Positions 57,027-64,000 of a DNA stretch of 64,000 nucleotides are shown here, piece after piece; within the stretch, counting starts at the first letter, position 1; each line of letters opens with the position of its first letter. The notes under the pieces were generated by a model. That model did not search any database and had not been told where the DNA came from. It saw only the letters and a program-made list of their open reading frames with translations. The position numbers and the translations under genes were made by a program. This DNA comes from an uncultured Candidatus Entotheonella sp. GTDB taxonomy: Bacteria; Tectomicrobia; Entotheonellia; Entotheonellales; Entotheonellaceae. Location of the stretch: positions 2,653,300-2,717,299 of the forward strand of contig OX639990.1 of the NCBI GenBank assembly GCA_951828535.1, read 5' to 3'.

Positions 57027-57131
57027 ATCGGCGTCGTTGCTCCCTGGCGTTACGATCCCCAGTCAATACCGGCACTCTCGGTGGGCGCGGCCATTCTACC
57101 GACGCCTCCCCGGACGATCAACAACGGCCCC

Positions 57132-57159
57132 GTGACGGCATGCGCAATTGCCGTATAAT
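57132..57159 (+). promoter_or_regulatory. Sigma-70 promoter of the 2-hydroxyacid dehydrogenase gene
   Basis: GTGACG (57132-57137) and a perfect TATAAT (57154-57159) are 16 nt apart, about 50 bp ahead of the ATG at 57212. Confidence 0.6.
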
Positions 57160-57211
57160 GCGGCCCTTTCCGACTTCCGCCAACCGAATCCCAGCACAGG
57201 AGGACGCTTTC

Positions 57212-58228
57212 ATGCCAAGGCCGAGAATTGCCATGATTTCGCGGACGGAGCCGAACACCGAGATCATCGAACAGCAGTTGCAAGGGCAGGATTACGACTT
57301 GGAGACGTACGTGTGCAGCAGCCCCGGCGAGGCTATCGAAGCCATCAAGGGCGCCGACGTGATTATTGACCAGGGCGTGCCGATGCCGCGTGAGGTCATC
57401 CAGGAAATCGACGCCGCCCAGGCCATCGTCAGCTTCGGCCACGGCTTCAACCACATCGACCACAAGGCCGCCACCGAGCAGGGCGTCATGGTGGTCAACT
57501 CCGCCGGGTTTTGCACCGAGGAGGTGTCCAATCACACCCTCATGCTGTTGCTGGCCTGCGCCAAGAAGCTGACCCATCTTGACCGACTGGTGAAGGCGGG
57601 GCAGTGGGACGCCCGCACGCGCCTGGAAATCACGCCCATGGCGCCGGTTGACGGCCAGACCCTCGGTCTGGTGGCCTTTGGCAACATCGCGCGGGCAACG
57701 GCGCGCAAGGCCAAGGTGTTCGGCCTGGAGGTCATCGCCTACGACCCGTACGTGCAGCCGTGGATCGCCAAAGAATACCGCGTCGAGCTGGTGCCGTCGC
57801 TGGAGGCGTTGGCGCAGCGCTCGGACTTCGTTTCCATGCACACGCCGCTGAACGACGAGACCCGCAAGCTGTTGAGCACGGCGTTTTTCAAGGCCATGAA
57901 GCCGACGGCGTATTTCATCAACACCTGCCGCGGGCCGACCGTGGACGAGGCGGCGCTGATCAAGGCGCTGGAAGACGGTGAGATTGCCGGTGCCGGCATC
58001 GACGTGTTCGAGGTGGAGCCGACGCCCGGCGACAACCCGCTGCTGCGCTTCGACAACGTGGCGGTGACGCCGCATTCGGCGGGTACGTCGGATAACTCTC
58101 GGGTGGCGGTGCAGGTGCAAGTGGGTCAGGAGGCGGCGCGCCTGTTGGGCGGCCAGTGGCCGATGTCGGTGGTGAACGGCGACGTGCGCGCCCAGCTCCC
58201 TGTGCGTCCTGCCGCGCTCAATGGCTGA
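57212..58228 (+). CDS. D-isomer-specific 2-hydroxyacid dehydrogenase
   Basis: The 338-residue NAD-dependent dehydrogenase has the nucleotide-binding block TLGLVAFGNIARATARKAKVFG, then the catalytic Arg region INTCRGPTVDEAAL, GAGIDVFEVEP and the catalytic histidine in NVAVTPHSAG. The family includes 3-phosphoglycerate, glycerate and C-terminal-binding-protein-like dehydrogenases; I cannot fix the substrate. AGGAGG precedes the ATG at 57212; the longer frame upstream overlaps the promoter and cbbQ's start. Confidence 0.9.
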   Translation: MPRPRIAMISRTEPNTEIIEQQLQGQDYDLETYVCSSPGEAIEAIKGADVIIDQGVPMPREVIQEIDAAQAIVSFGHGFNHIDHKAATEQGVMVVNSAGFCTEEVSNHTLMLLLACAKKLTHLDRLVKAGQWDARTRLEITPMAPVDGQTLGLVAFGNIARATARKAKVFGLEVIAYDPYVQPWIAKEYRVELVPSLEALAQRSDFVSMHTPLNDETRKLLSTAFFKAMKPTAYFINTCRGPTVDEAALIKALEDGEIAGAGIDVFEVEPTPGDNPLLRFDNVAVTPHSAGTSDNSRVAVQVQVGQEAARLLGGQWPMSVVNGDVRAQLPVRPAALNG

Positions 58229-58279
58229 GCCATGCCACACAATTCTGTCGCTCCTGGTCTCAATCCGTGAGGGTGATCA

Positions 58280-59134
58280 ATGGCCGAAATGTTTCAACAT
58301 GCTTATGCCGACCTGGGTGATGTGCGACTCCATTACGTGACGGCAGGCGGCGGGCCCGCGGTGGTCCTGCTGCATGGCTGGCCGCAGACCTGGTACATGT
58401 GGCGCGATGTGATTCCCGGACTTGCCGGGCGCCATCGTGTCATTGCCCCGGACTTGCGTGGCCTGGGCGACTCCTCGCGTCCCGTGGGGGGCTACGACAA
58501 GAAGACACTCGCGCAGGATGTCTGGCGTCTGGTTCATGACGTTCTCGGGGAGGACGAACTGTTCGTCGTAGGCCACGACTGGGGCGGGCCGACAGCGTTC
58601 GCAGTCGCGGCGCAGCACCGTGACGCCGTCAAGCGCCTGGCGATATTCGACGTTCCCGTGCCGGGCGACGGCACCCCCATAATGTTCGCCAACCGCTGGC
58701 ATCACGGCCTGCACTGGGAGTTGGATTTCCCGGAAGCCCTGACGGCAGGCCGCGAGGACGTTTATCTCGGTTTTTTCTACCGGAATTGGGGCGGGCGCCC
58801 CGATGCCATCTCGGCCGAAGCGGAACGCGAATACCTACGCGCTTACCGGCAACCGGGCGCCATGCGGGCCGGCTTCAACCTGTACCGTGCGACGCCGCAG
58901 GACGTTGCCGACAACCAGGCGTTCCTGTTGGAAGGCAAGCTGAAAATGCCGGTTCTCTGCTATGGGGGCGCACTCGGGCGCGGGCGCGGCGCGTTGGCGA
59001 TCGAGTCATGGCGCCGCATCGCCGAAGATGTCCGCGGTGGCGTCGTCGAGGATTGCGGCCACTGGATCCCGGAAGAACGTCCAGAATGGGTTGTCGAGCA
59101 GTTGCTGGCTTTCTTTGGCGAAGAGAGGACTTGA
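58280..59134 (+). CDS. Alpha/beta hydrolase, epoxide hydrolase-like
   Basis: The 284-residue protein has the oxyanion motif LLHGWPQTWYMWRD, the nucleophile D in VGHDWGGPTAF, and the catalytic histidine in DCGHWIPEERPEWV. The Asp nucleophile with HGWPxTxYxWR points to epoxide hydrolases or related dehalogenases. It follows the dehydrogenase gene by 51 bp on the same strand. No signal peptide is seen. Confidence 0.88.
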   Translation: MAEMFQHAYADLGDVRLHYVTAGGGPAVVLLHGWPQTWYMWRDVIPGLAGRHRVIAPDLRGLGDSSRPVGGYDKKTLAQDVWRLVHDVLGEDELFVVGHDWGGPTAFAVAAQHRDAVKRLAIFDVPVPGDGTPIMFANRWHHGLHWELDFPEALTAGREDVYLGFFYRNWGGRPDAISAEAEREYLRAYRQPGAMRAGFNLYRATPQDVADNQAFLLEGKLKMPVLCYGGALGRGRGALAIESWRRIAEDVRGGVVEDCGHWIPEERPEWVVEQLLAFFGEERT

Positions 59135-59198
59135 GTGCTTTCTCTCGAAAAGGGCCGCAACGCCTCCCTCAGGTCCACGGAGACCTGGGAAGCTCTGT

Positions 59199-59465
59199 TT
59201 ATTTCGTTGCGAACCACACCGTCGCGCCGGCCGGACCCGACTTTTCGGCGTGGCGCGTGCCGGCCGCAACCTCGCAGGAGTCCCCTGGATGATAGGTGGC
59301 GTCGCCGTCCTCGAACCCCAGGGTGAATTCGCCGTCAGCGACCATAGCGAAGGCGGAGAAGTCGTGCGCGTGCAACTCGCTGGTCGCGTTGGGAGGAAAG
59401 TCCTTGACCTGCGGTTCTCCATAACCGAGCTCGGCAGCCCGCTGGCGGAATTCCATTTCGTTCAT
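59199..59465 (-). CDS. Single-domain cupin
   Basis: The 88-residue beta-barrel protein has metal-site histidines in SELHAHDFSAFAMVADGEF and a second cupin motif GDSCEVAAGTRHAEKSG. GAGGTGTG precedes the ATG. Single-cupin proteins of this size bind a metal or small ligand; no substrate is predictable. It is downstream of fccB, separated by a terminator. Confidence 0.85.
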   Translation of the reverse strand: MNEMEFRQRAAELGYGEPQVKDFPPNATSELHAHDFSAFAMVADGEFTLGFEDGDATYHPGDSCEVAAGTRHAEKSGPAGATVWFATK

Positions 59466-59567
59466 TTCATCACACCTCTTCGCTAGTTACGTTTTGACTG
59501 CGTACGATCGTTTCACACTTGACCCCGGGTAAATCGCGGCTTATCGGAACGGAAGCACCAACAAAAG

Positions 59568-59597
59568 ACCCTCAGCCTTGAACGAAAGGCTGAGGGT
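59568..59597 (-). terminator. Rho-independent terminator of fccAB
   Basis: A perfect 12-bp stem (ACCCTCAGCCTT/AAGGCTGAGGGT) with a 6-nt loop is followed on the minus strand by TCTTTTGTT, about 90 bp after fccB. Confidence 0.8.
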
Positions 59598-59685
59598 GTC
59601 TTGTCCGTAAAGCTGCCGAGCAGTGTGCGTCAGCCCAAATGCTCCGGCTGAGGTCCGTGGGGTCCACCATGTCGGTAGAAGTCAT

Positions 59686-60975
59686 CTAACCGAAGATGTC
59701 GGCGGTGACGCTCTTGTACCAGCCGACGGTGTATTCGGCCTCCTGCTTGCGGAAATCGGCCGAGGCGCCCTTGGGGCTGACGCCGCCGGCGCCTTCGACG
59801 CCCTTGATGGTGCCGTCGTCGGCAAGGCGGTAGACGGCCGCGACCGAGATGCCGTAGTCGGGCGCCACCAGGCTGTAGCAGGTGTTGATGAACGACACGG
59901 TGCCGGGCGACTCGCCGCCCAGCATGGCTGCTACGGCTGCGGCGCACGCCTTGGCCTGGCTGTTGGCGCTGTAGCCGGATTTCGGCATCTTGCCGGCTAT
60001 GCAGGCGTCGCCGATGACGTGAATGCCCGGATGAATGGCGGACTCGAAGGTGCCTTGGTCCACCGGACACCAACCAGCATCGTTGGTCAGGCCGGCTTGC
60101 ACCGCGATGCGGCCCGCCGATTGCGGCGGAATGACGTTGACCACGTCGCCGCGCACTTGGCCGAAATCTGTCTCCAGGGTTTTCGTGGCGGCGTCGACCT
60201 GCACAATACTGCCGCCGGCCGACCCGGCGCGCCACTCGATCATGCCGGCGTAACGCTGCGCCCAGCCTTCCATGAACAGCGGCTGTTTGGAGAACTTTTC
60301 CTTGGCGTCGAGGATGATGATTTTCGACTTCGGCTTGTGCGTTTTGAGGTAGAAGGCGATCAGGCTGGCGCGCTCATAGGGGCCGGGCGGGCAGCGGAAC
60401 GGGTTGGCCGGCGGCGCAATGACCACGGTGCCGCCGTCGGGCATGGCTTCGAGCTGCTGGCGCAGCAAGGTGGTTTGCGGTCCCGCCTGCCAGGCGTGCG
60501 GCATCGCCTGGGCCGCCTGCTCGTCGTACCCTTCCAGGGCGCCCCACAACAGCTGGATGCCCGGCGACACCACCAGACGGTCGTAAGACAGGTCGCTACC
60601 GTTCTGCAGCGACACCTTGCGCTGCGCCGGGTCGATGCCGCTCGCGGTATCGTGGATGACGGTCACCCCGTGGCGGCTGCTCAACCGGTCGTAGCCGTGG
60701 GTGATGAAGTCCATGCCATTCAGACCGCCCAGAACCGTATTGCTGAACGGGCAGGTCATGAAACGCGGGTTGCGCTCGACGAGGGTCACCTCAATGCCCG
60801 GATCGGCGCGCCGCAGGTATTTCGCGCAGGTAGCGCCGCCAAAGCCGCCGCCGATCACCACGACCCGGCCCGTGGCCGCCCGACTGAGGGCCGGAAACCC
60901 CGCAACGCCTGCCGCCGAGAAAGCGCCGGCACTCCCGATCAACTGGATGAAACGTCTACGTGTAATGGGCGTCAT
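59686..60975 (-). CDS. fccB: Flavocytochrome c sulfide dehydrogenase, flavoprotein subunit
   Basis: The 429-residue FAD protein has a twin-arginine signal ([10 protein letters not shown]), the FAD-binding start [18 protein letters not shown]75 in MTCPFSN (the position of the covalent flavin cysteine), and the redox disulfide pair C195 ([10 protein letters not shown]) and C366 (FINTCYSL). [20 protein letters not shown] is the C-terminal FAD motif. It oxidises sulfide to sulfur in the periplasm and passes electrons to the di-haem cytochrome subunit. It lies 12 bp downstream of fccA. Confidence 0.95.
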   Translation of the reverse strand: MTPITRRRFIQLIGSAGAFSAAGVAGFPALSRAATGRVVVIGGGFGGATCAKYLRRADPGIEVTLVERNPRFMTCPFSNTVLGGLNGMDFITHGYDRLSSRHGVTVIHDTASGIDPAQRKVSLQNGSDLSYDRLVVSPGIQLLWGALEGYDEQAAQAMPHAWQAGPQTTLLRQQLEAMPDGGTVVIAPPANPFRCPPGPYERASLIAFYLKTHKPKSKIIILDAKEKFSKQPLFMEGWAQRYAGMIEWRAGSAGGSIVQVDAATKTLETDFGQVRGDVVNVIPPQSAGRIAVQAGLTNDAGWCPVDQGTFESAIHPGIHVIGDACIAGKMPKSGYSANSQAKACAAAVAAMLGGESPGTVSFINTCYSLVAPDYGISVAAVYRLADDGTIKGVEGAGGVSPKGASADFRKQEAEYTVGWYKSVTADIFG

Positions 60976-60987
60976 CGGTTCCCTCTC

Positions 60988-61533
60988 TTATTCGTTCCCC
61001 AAGTGTTGCGCGATAGCGGCGATTTCGTCGTCGTCATAGCCTCTGGCGATACGGTTCATCACCGTGCCTTGGCGGGCGCCGGCTTTGAACTCGAGCATGC
61101 GCTGCGTGATGTAGGCAGCCGATTTACCGGACAGTGCCGGGATGGCGCCGGGGCTCATGCCGTCCGTGCCGTGGCAGGCAGCGCAGGCGTCGGCCAGCGC
61201 CGACGGCGTCGCCCCGCCGGCCGCGGCAGTCTTCCCCAGAGCGGCAAAGTGCTGCGCCACGGCGGCGATTTCGGTATCGCTGTAGCCCTTGGCGATACGG
61301 TTCATCACCGTGCCTTCACGGGCGCCGGCTTTGAATTCGAGCATGCGTTGGACGATGTAGTCGGCTGATTTGCCGGACAGTGCCGGGATGGCGCCGGGGC
61401 TCATGCCGTCCGTGCCGTGGCAGGGCGCGCAGGCATTCCCCAACATCGATGGGCTGGCGTCCGCCGCCCACGTCACCGACGCTACCAACAGCCCGAGGGC
61501 GACGGCGAACACGACTTGCATAGGCCTTGTCAT
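60988..61533 (-). CDS. fccA: Flavocytochrome c di-haem cytochrome subunit
   Basis: The ~181-residue c-type cytochrome has a signal peptide (VVFAVALGLLVASVTWAADA) and two haem-binding sites, CAPCH and CAACH. Each is followed by the same ~60-residue unit beginning GTDGMSPGAIPALSGKSA and ending with QHF or QHL. The near identity of the halves suggests recent internal duplication or gene conversion. The ATG at 61533 follows AAGGAGG; an ATG 21 nt further upstream is less suitable. It takes electrons from FccB and gives them to a soluble cytochrome. Confidence 0.93.
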   Translation of the reverse strand: MTRPMQVVFAVALGLLVASVTWAADASPSMLGNACAPCHGTDGMSPGAIPALSGKSADYIVQRMLEFKAGAREGTVMNRIAKGYSDTEIAAVAQHFAALGKTAAAGGATPSALADACAACHGTDGMSPGAIPALSGKSAAYITQRMLEFKAGARQGTVMNRIARGYDDDEIAAIAQHLGNE

Positions 61534-61586
61534 CAATGGGTGTCCTCCTTGCAAACCGGTATTGCAATGCAGCGTGTTGCCCCACC

Positions 61587-63065
61587 TTAATTCTTTTCGG
61601 GTCTGAGCGCCACGTAGTGATGGTTGCCGCGGCGTTCGAGGAGCAGCAGCACGGGTTCGCCGTCCTCGATCTGGGCGGTGGCCTCCTCATAGGCGTCCAA
61701 GTCCTCAACCGTTTGCCGATTCACTTCACGGACGATGTCGCCCGGCTGAATGCCGGCGTTGGCGGCGGGGCTTTCGTCGGCAACGTCCGTCACCACAACA
61801 CCGCGGTCGTCATCGGTTCGTAGCTCGCGGGCCATGTCCTCGGTAATCGCCTCGACCTGTATGCCCAGCAACTCTTCCACGCCCGACGGCTCCAGGCTGG
61901 CGATCCGTGCGGCCTCGTCCTCTTCGAGTTCACCGAGCGTGACCGGGACGGTCATTCGCTGGCCGTCGCGGATGATCTCCACCTCCACGGTGGTTCCCGG
62001 CGCCACAACGGCCACCAGACCCGGCAAGGTGCTGGAATCCTCCACCTCGCTGCCGTGAAAGCCGACGATCACGTCACCCTGCCGCAGGCCGGCCTTGTCT
62101 GCCGGCGCATCGGTAACGATGCCGGATACCAGGGCGCCGTTGGCGTCGTCGAGCTTGAAAGCATTAAGCATTTCAGGCGCGATGCTCTGAATGGCCACGC
62201 CCAGCCAGCCGCGCGTCACGTTGCCCTTGTCGAACAACTGACTGAGGACGTTCTTGGCCATGTTGATCGGGATGGCGAAGCCGATGCCCTGGCCGCTGCG
62301 CATGATGGCCGTGTTGATGCCGATGACCTCGCCGTGCATATTGAAAAGCGGGCCGCCGCTGTTGCCCGGGTTGATCGAGGCGTCGGTCTGGATGAAATCA
62401 TCGTACGGCCCGGCGCCGATAATGCGGCCCATGGCGCTGACGATGCCCGCGGTAACCGTGTGGCCCAGACCGAAAGGGTTGCCGATGGCCAACACCCATT
62501 CGCCGACCTCCAGGTTTTTCGAATCACCAAACGGCACAGTAGGCAGGGGCAGCGGACTGTCAACGCGCAGGAGCGCCAGATCCGTCTTCGGGTCGCGCCC
62601 GATCAGGGTCGCCTCGAATTCCTCCTTCGACGCCAGCGTCACGGTGATTTCGTCCGCTTCTTCCACCACGTGGTTATTGGTCACGATGTAGCCGTTGGTG
62701 TTGATAATGAAGCCAGTACCCAGGCTGGGGCGATGGCGTGGACGGCGCTGTTCGCCGAAGAAGCGGTCGAAGAATTCCTGGAAGGGGTCCTCGCCGCCGA
62801 AGGGAAACGGCCGCCGGCGTCGTGAGCGTTGTTCGGTGGGGGCGGTTCTGCGGCTGCTGATGTTGACGACAGCGGGTTTCAGGGCTTTGGCCGCCTCGGT
62901 GAAGGCCGGCACCTGCGGCTGCTCAAACTCAACGCCGCTGCCCTCCTTCCAAAGCTGTGCTGCCGCCAGCGGTTCCAGACACACGGTGCAGGTGAGCAAC
63001 AGCGCAGCAAATACCCCGGCGGCAAGGTTACTGGCCTGGCGGGGCAACGGGGTCGTGTTTAGCAT
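61587..63065 (-). CDS. DegP/DegQ-type periplasmic serine protease
   Basis: The 492-residue HtrA protein has a signal peptide, the catalytic triad H132 (VTNNHVV), D162 (TDLALLRV) and S236 (GNSGGPLF), and two C-terminal PDZ domains (about residues 270-370 and 385-480). A basic/acidic low-complexity insert (RSRRRRPFPFG and FGEQRRPRHRP) precedes the protease domain. The role is quality control of misfolded envelope proteins. AAGGAGAG precedes the ATG. It is near the MucD branch by layout. Confidence 0.92.
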   Translation of the reverse strand: MLNTTPLPRQASNLAAGVFAALLLTCTVCLEPLAAAQLWKEGSGVEFEQPQVPAFTEAAKALKPAVVNISSRRTAPTEQRSRRRRPFPFGGEDPFQEFFDRFFGEQRRPRHRPSLGTGFIINTNGYIVTNNHVVEEADEITVTLASKEEFEATLIGRDPKTDLALLRVDSPLPLPTVPFGDSKNLEVGEWVLAIGNPFGLGHTVTAGIVSAMGRIIGAGPYDDFIQTDASINPGNSGGPLFNMHGEVIGINTAIMRSGQGIGFAIPINMAKNVLSQLFDKGNVTRGWLGVAIQSIAPEMLNAFKLDDANGALVSGIVTDAPADKAGLRQGDVIVGFHGSEVEDSSTLPGLVAVVAPGTTVEVEIIRDGQRMTVPVTLGELEEDEAARIASLEPSGVEELLGIQVEAITEDMARELRTDDDRGVVVTDVADESPAANAGIQPGDIVREVNRQTVEDLDAYEEATAQIEDGEPVLLLLERRGNHHYVALRPEKN

Positions 63066-63103
63066 GGGACGCTCTCCTTTGGGTGGACAGCCTTGCGGAG
63101 GGC

Positions 63104-63140
63104 GAGAAGGGAGGAACGGCTGAACCGCCCCTCCCTTCTC
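63104..63140 (-). terminator. Terminator-like hairpin downstream of groEL
   Basis: An 11-bp perfect stem (GAGAAGGGAGG/CCTCCCTTCTC) with a ~15-nt loop lies 20 bp after the groEL stop. No U-run follows, so termination is less certain. Confidence 0.5.
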
Positions 63141-63159
63141 CTGGCGCGGTGGCTTAGGA

Positions 63160-64000
63160 TTAGTAATCCATGTGGTCGTGGCCGCCGGGCATGGCAGGCG
63201 CTTCCTCCTCAGGCAAATCGGTAATCAACGCCTCGGTGGTGAGCAACAGGGCCGCGACGCTGGCCGAGTTCTGCAAGGCGATGCGGGTGACCTTGGTGGG
63301 ATCGATGATACCGGCCGACACCATATCGACGTAATCTTCCGACGCGGCATCATAACCCACGGCATCCGATTCCGCCTTGACGCGCTGCAGGACGGTGGCA
63401 CCCTCGGCGCCGGCGTTGGTGGCGATCATGCGCAGCGGCTCCTCAAGGGCGCGCCGCACGATGTTGACGCCCACTTGGCGGTCGTCGTCCAGGGCCACCT
63501 GGTCCAAGGCGCCCAGAGAGCGCACGTAGGCAACGCCGCCGCCGGGCACGATGCCCTCCTCCACCGCGGCGCGGGTGGCGTTCAAGGCATCCTCCACGCG
63601 CGCCTTCTTCTCCTTCATTTCCGTCTCGGTGGCCGCGCCGACGCGGATCACCGCGACGCCGCCAACCAGCTTGGCAAGCCGTTCCTGCAACTTCTCGCGG
63701 TCGTAGTCTGACGTCGTTTCTTCAACTTGCATGCGAATCTGATTCACCCGCCCCTCGATGTCGGAAGCCGAACCGGCACCCTCCACCAGGGTGGTGTTTT
63801 CCTTGTCGATGGTGATGCGCTTGGCCTCGCCGAGGTCATCCAGGGTGATGTTTTCGAGCTTGATGCCGAGGTCATCGGAGATGACGTTGCCGCCGGTCAG
63901 GACGGCCATGTCGCGCAGCATTTCCTTACGCCGGTCGCCAAAGCCGGGGGCCTTCACGGCAGCGCATTGCAGGGTGCCGCGCAGGCGGTTGACCACCAGG
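63160..64000 (-). CDS. groEL: 60-kDa chaperonin GroEL, C-terminal half (5' part beyond window)
   Basis: About 280 residues are visible, corresponding to the second half of Gro[56 protein letters not shown]-type block and [25 protein letters not shown]. The N-terminal part lies beyond the right edge. The C-terminus reads [18 protein letters not shown] and lacks the usual GGM repeat; instead it carries two histidines. This could be a second chaperonin copy rather than the main one. Confidence 0.95.
   Translation of the reverse strand, partial: LVVNRLRGTLQCAAVKAPGFGDRRKEMLRDMAVLTGGNVISDDLGIKLENITLDDLGEAKRITIDKENTTLVEGAGSASDIEGRVNQIRMQVEETTSDYDREKLQERLAKLVGGVAVIRVGAATETEMKEKKARVEDALNATRAAVEEGIVPGGGVAYVRSLGALDQVALDDDRQVGVNIVRRALEEPLRMIATNAGAEGATVLQRVKAESDAVGYDAASEDYVDMVSAGIIDPTKVTRIALQNSASVAALLLTTEALITDLPEEEAPAMPGGHDHMDY

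Noticed and set aside
59623-61368. 581-codon plus-strand frame opposite fccB and fccA
   Set aside because: Shadow of two recognised sulfide dehydrogenase subunits; it also crosses the fccAB boundary.
1-64000. CRISPR array, tRNA, rRNA, insertion sequence transposase or prophage genes
   Set aside because: None seen when reading both strands; the only repeats are short palindromic elements without regular spacing.

Overview
The window reads as a GC-rich gammaproteobacterial chromosome, most likely from a sulfur-oxidising chemolithoautotroph. The evidence is a flavocytochrome c sulfide dehydrogenase pair (fccB/fccA), a cbbQ/cbbO RuBisCO-activase-type pair, fructose-bisphosphatase and a class I aldolase, and a large membrane-anchored formate dehydrogenase operon. 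The organism is inferred from gene content only; there is no rRNA or tRNA in the window.

Layout, left to right. 1-6440 (minus): a two-gene DNA-modification/defence module, a PLD-SNF2 helicase followed by an Eco57I-type adenine methylase that runs off the left edge. 6568-12130 (minus): a signalling cluster of RsbW-like kinase, STAS antagonist, response regulator-PP2C phosphatase, periplasmic binding protein and histidine kinase. It is preceded by an alpha-E protein and a circularly permuted ATP-grasp gene that carries two single-base frameshifts (12160-14648). 14858-17730 (plus): a YjbQ-like protein and an RNase II-family exonuclease. 17818-26892 (minus): the formate dehydrogenase operon (polyferredoxin, FdhD, two unknowns, TorD-like chaperone, Tat-target peptide, FdhA, FdhB, NrfD), ending in a clear terminator. 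27060-28445: a lone murD.

28446-32728 holds palindromic repeats and an M16 peptidase flanked by two paralogous small lipoproteins. 32951-36871 (minus): fbp, two hotdog-fold proteins, a small membrane protein, a cyclophilin-like protein and folP. 37089-39937 (plus): class I aldolase and a biotin carboxylase-BCCP fusion. 39958-41645 (minus): a HipA-like kinase and a HIRAN protein of visibly lower GC, probably acquired. 41676-43595: FetB-like permease and an amidohydrolase. 43748-49417: a dehydrogenase-acetyltransferase fusion, BshA-like glycosyltransferase, flavin-binding protein, BshB-like deacetylase and an unrecognised zinc-ribbon protein; the Bsh-like pair suggests a bacillithiol-type thiol. 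49596-52217: a large PIG-L protein. 52225-57026 (minus): ilvD, cbbO and cbbQ. 57212-59134 (plus): a 2-hydroxyacid dehydrogenase and an alpha/beta hydrolase. 59199-64000 (minus): cupin, fccB, fccA, a DegP-like protease and the 3' half of groEL.

The least explained parts are the PLD-helicase/methylase module, the split HipA-HIRAN pair, the paired lipoproteins around the M16 peptidase, a 15-bp element that occurs in three unrelated genes in three reading frames, and three kinds of roughly 90-bp bipartite palindrome.
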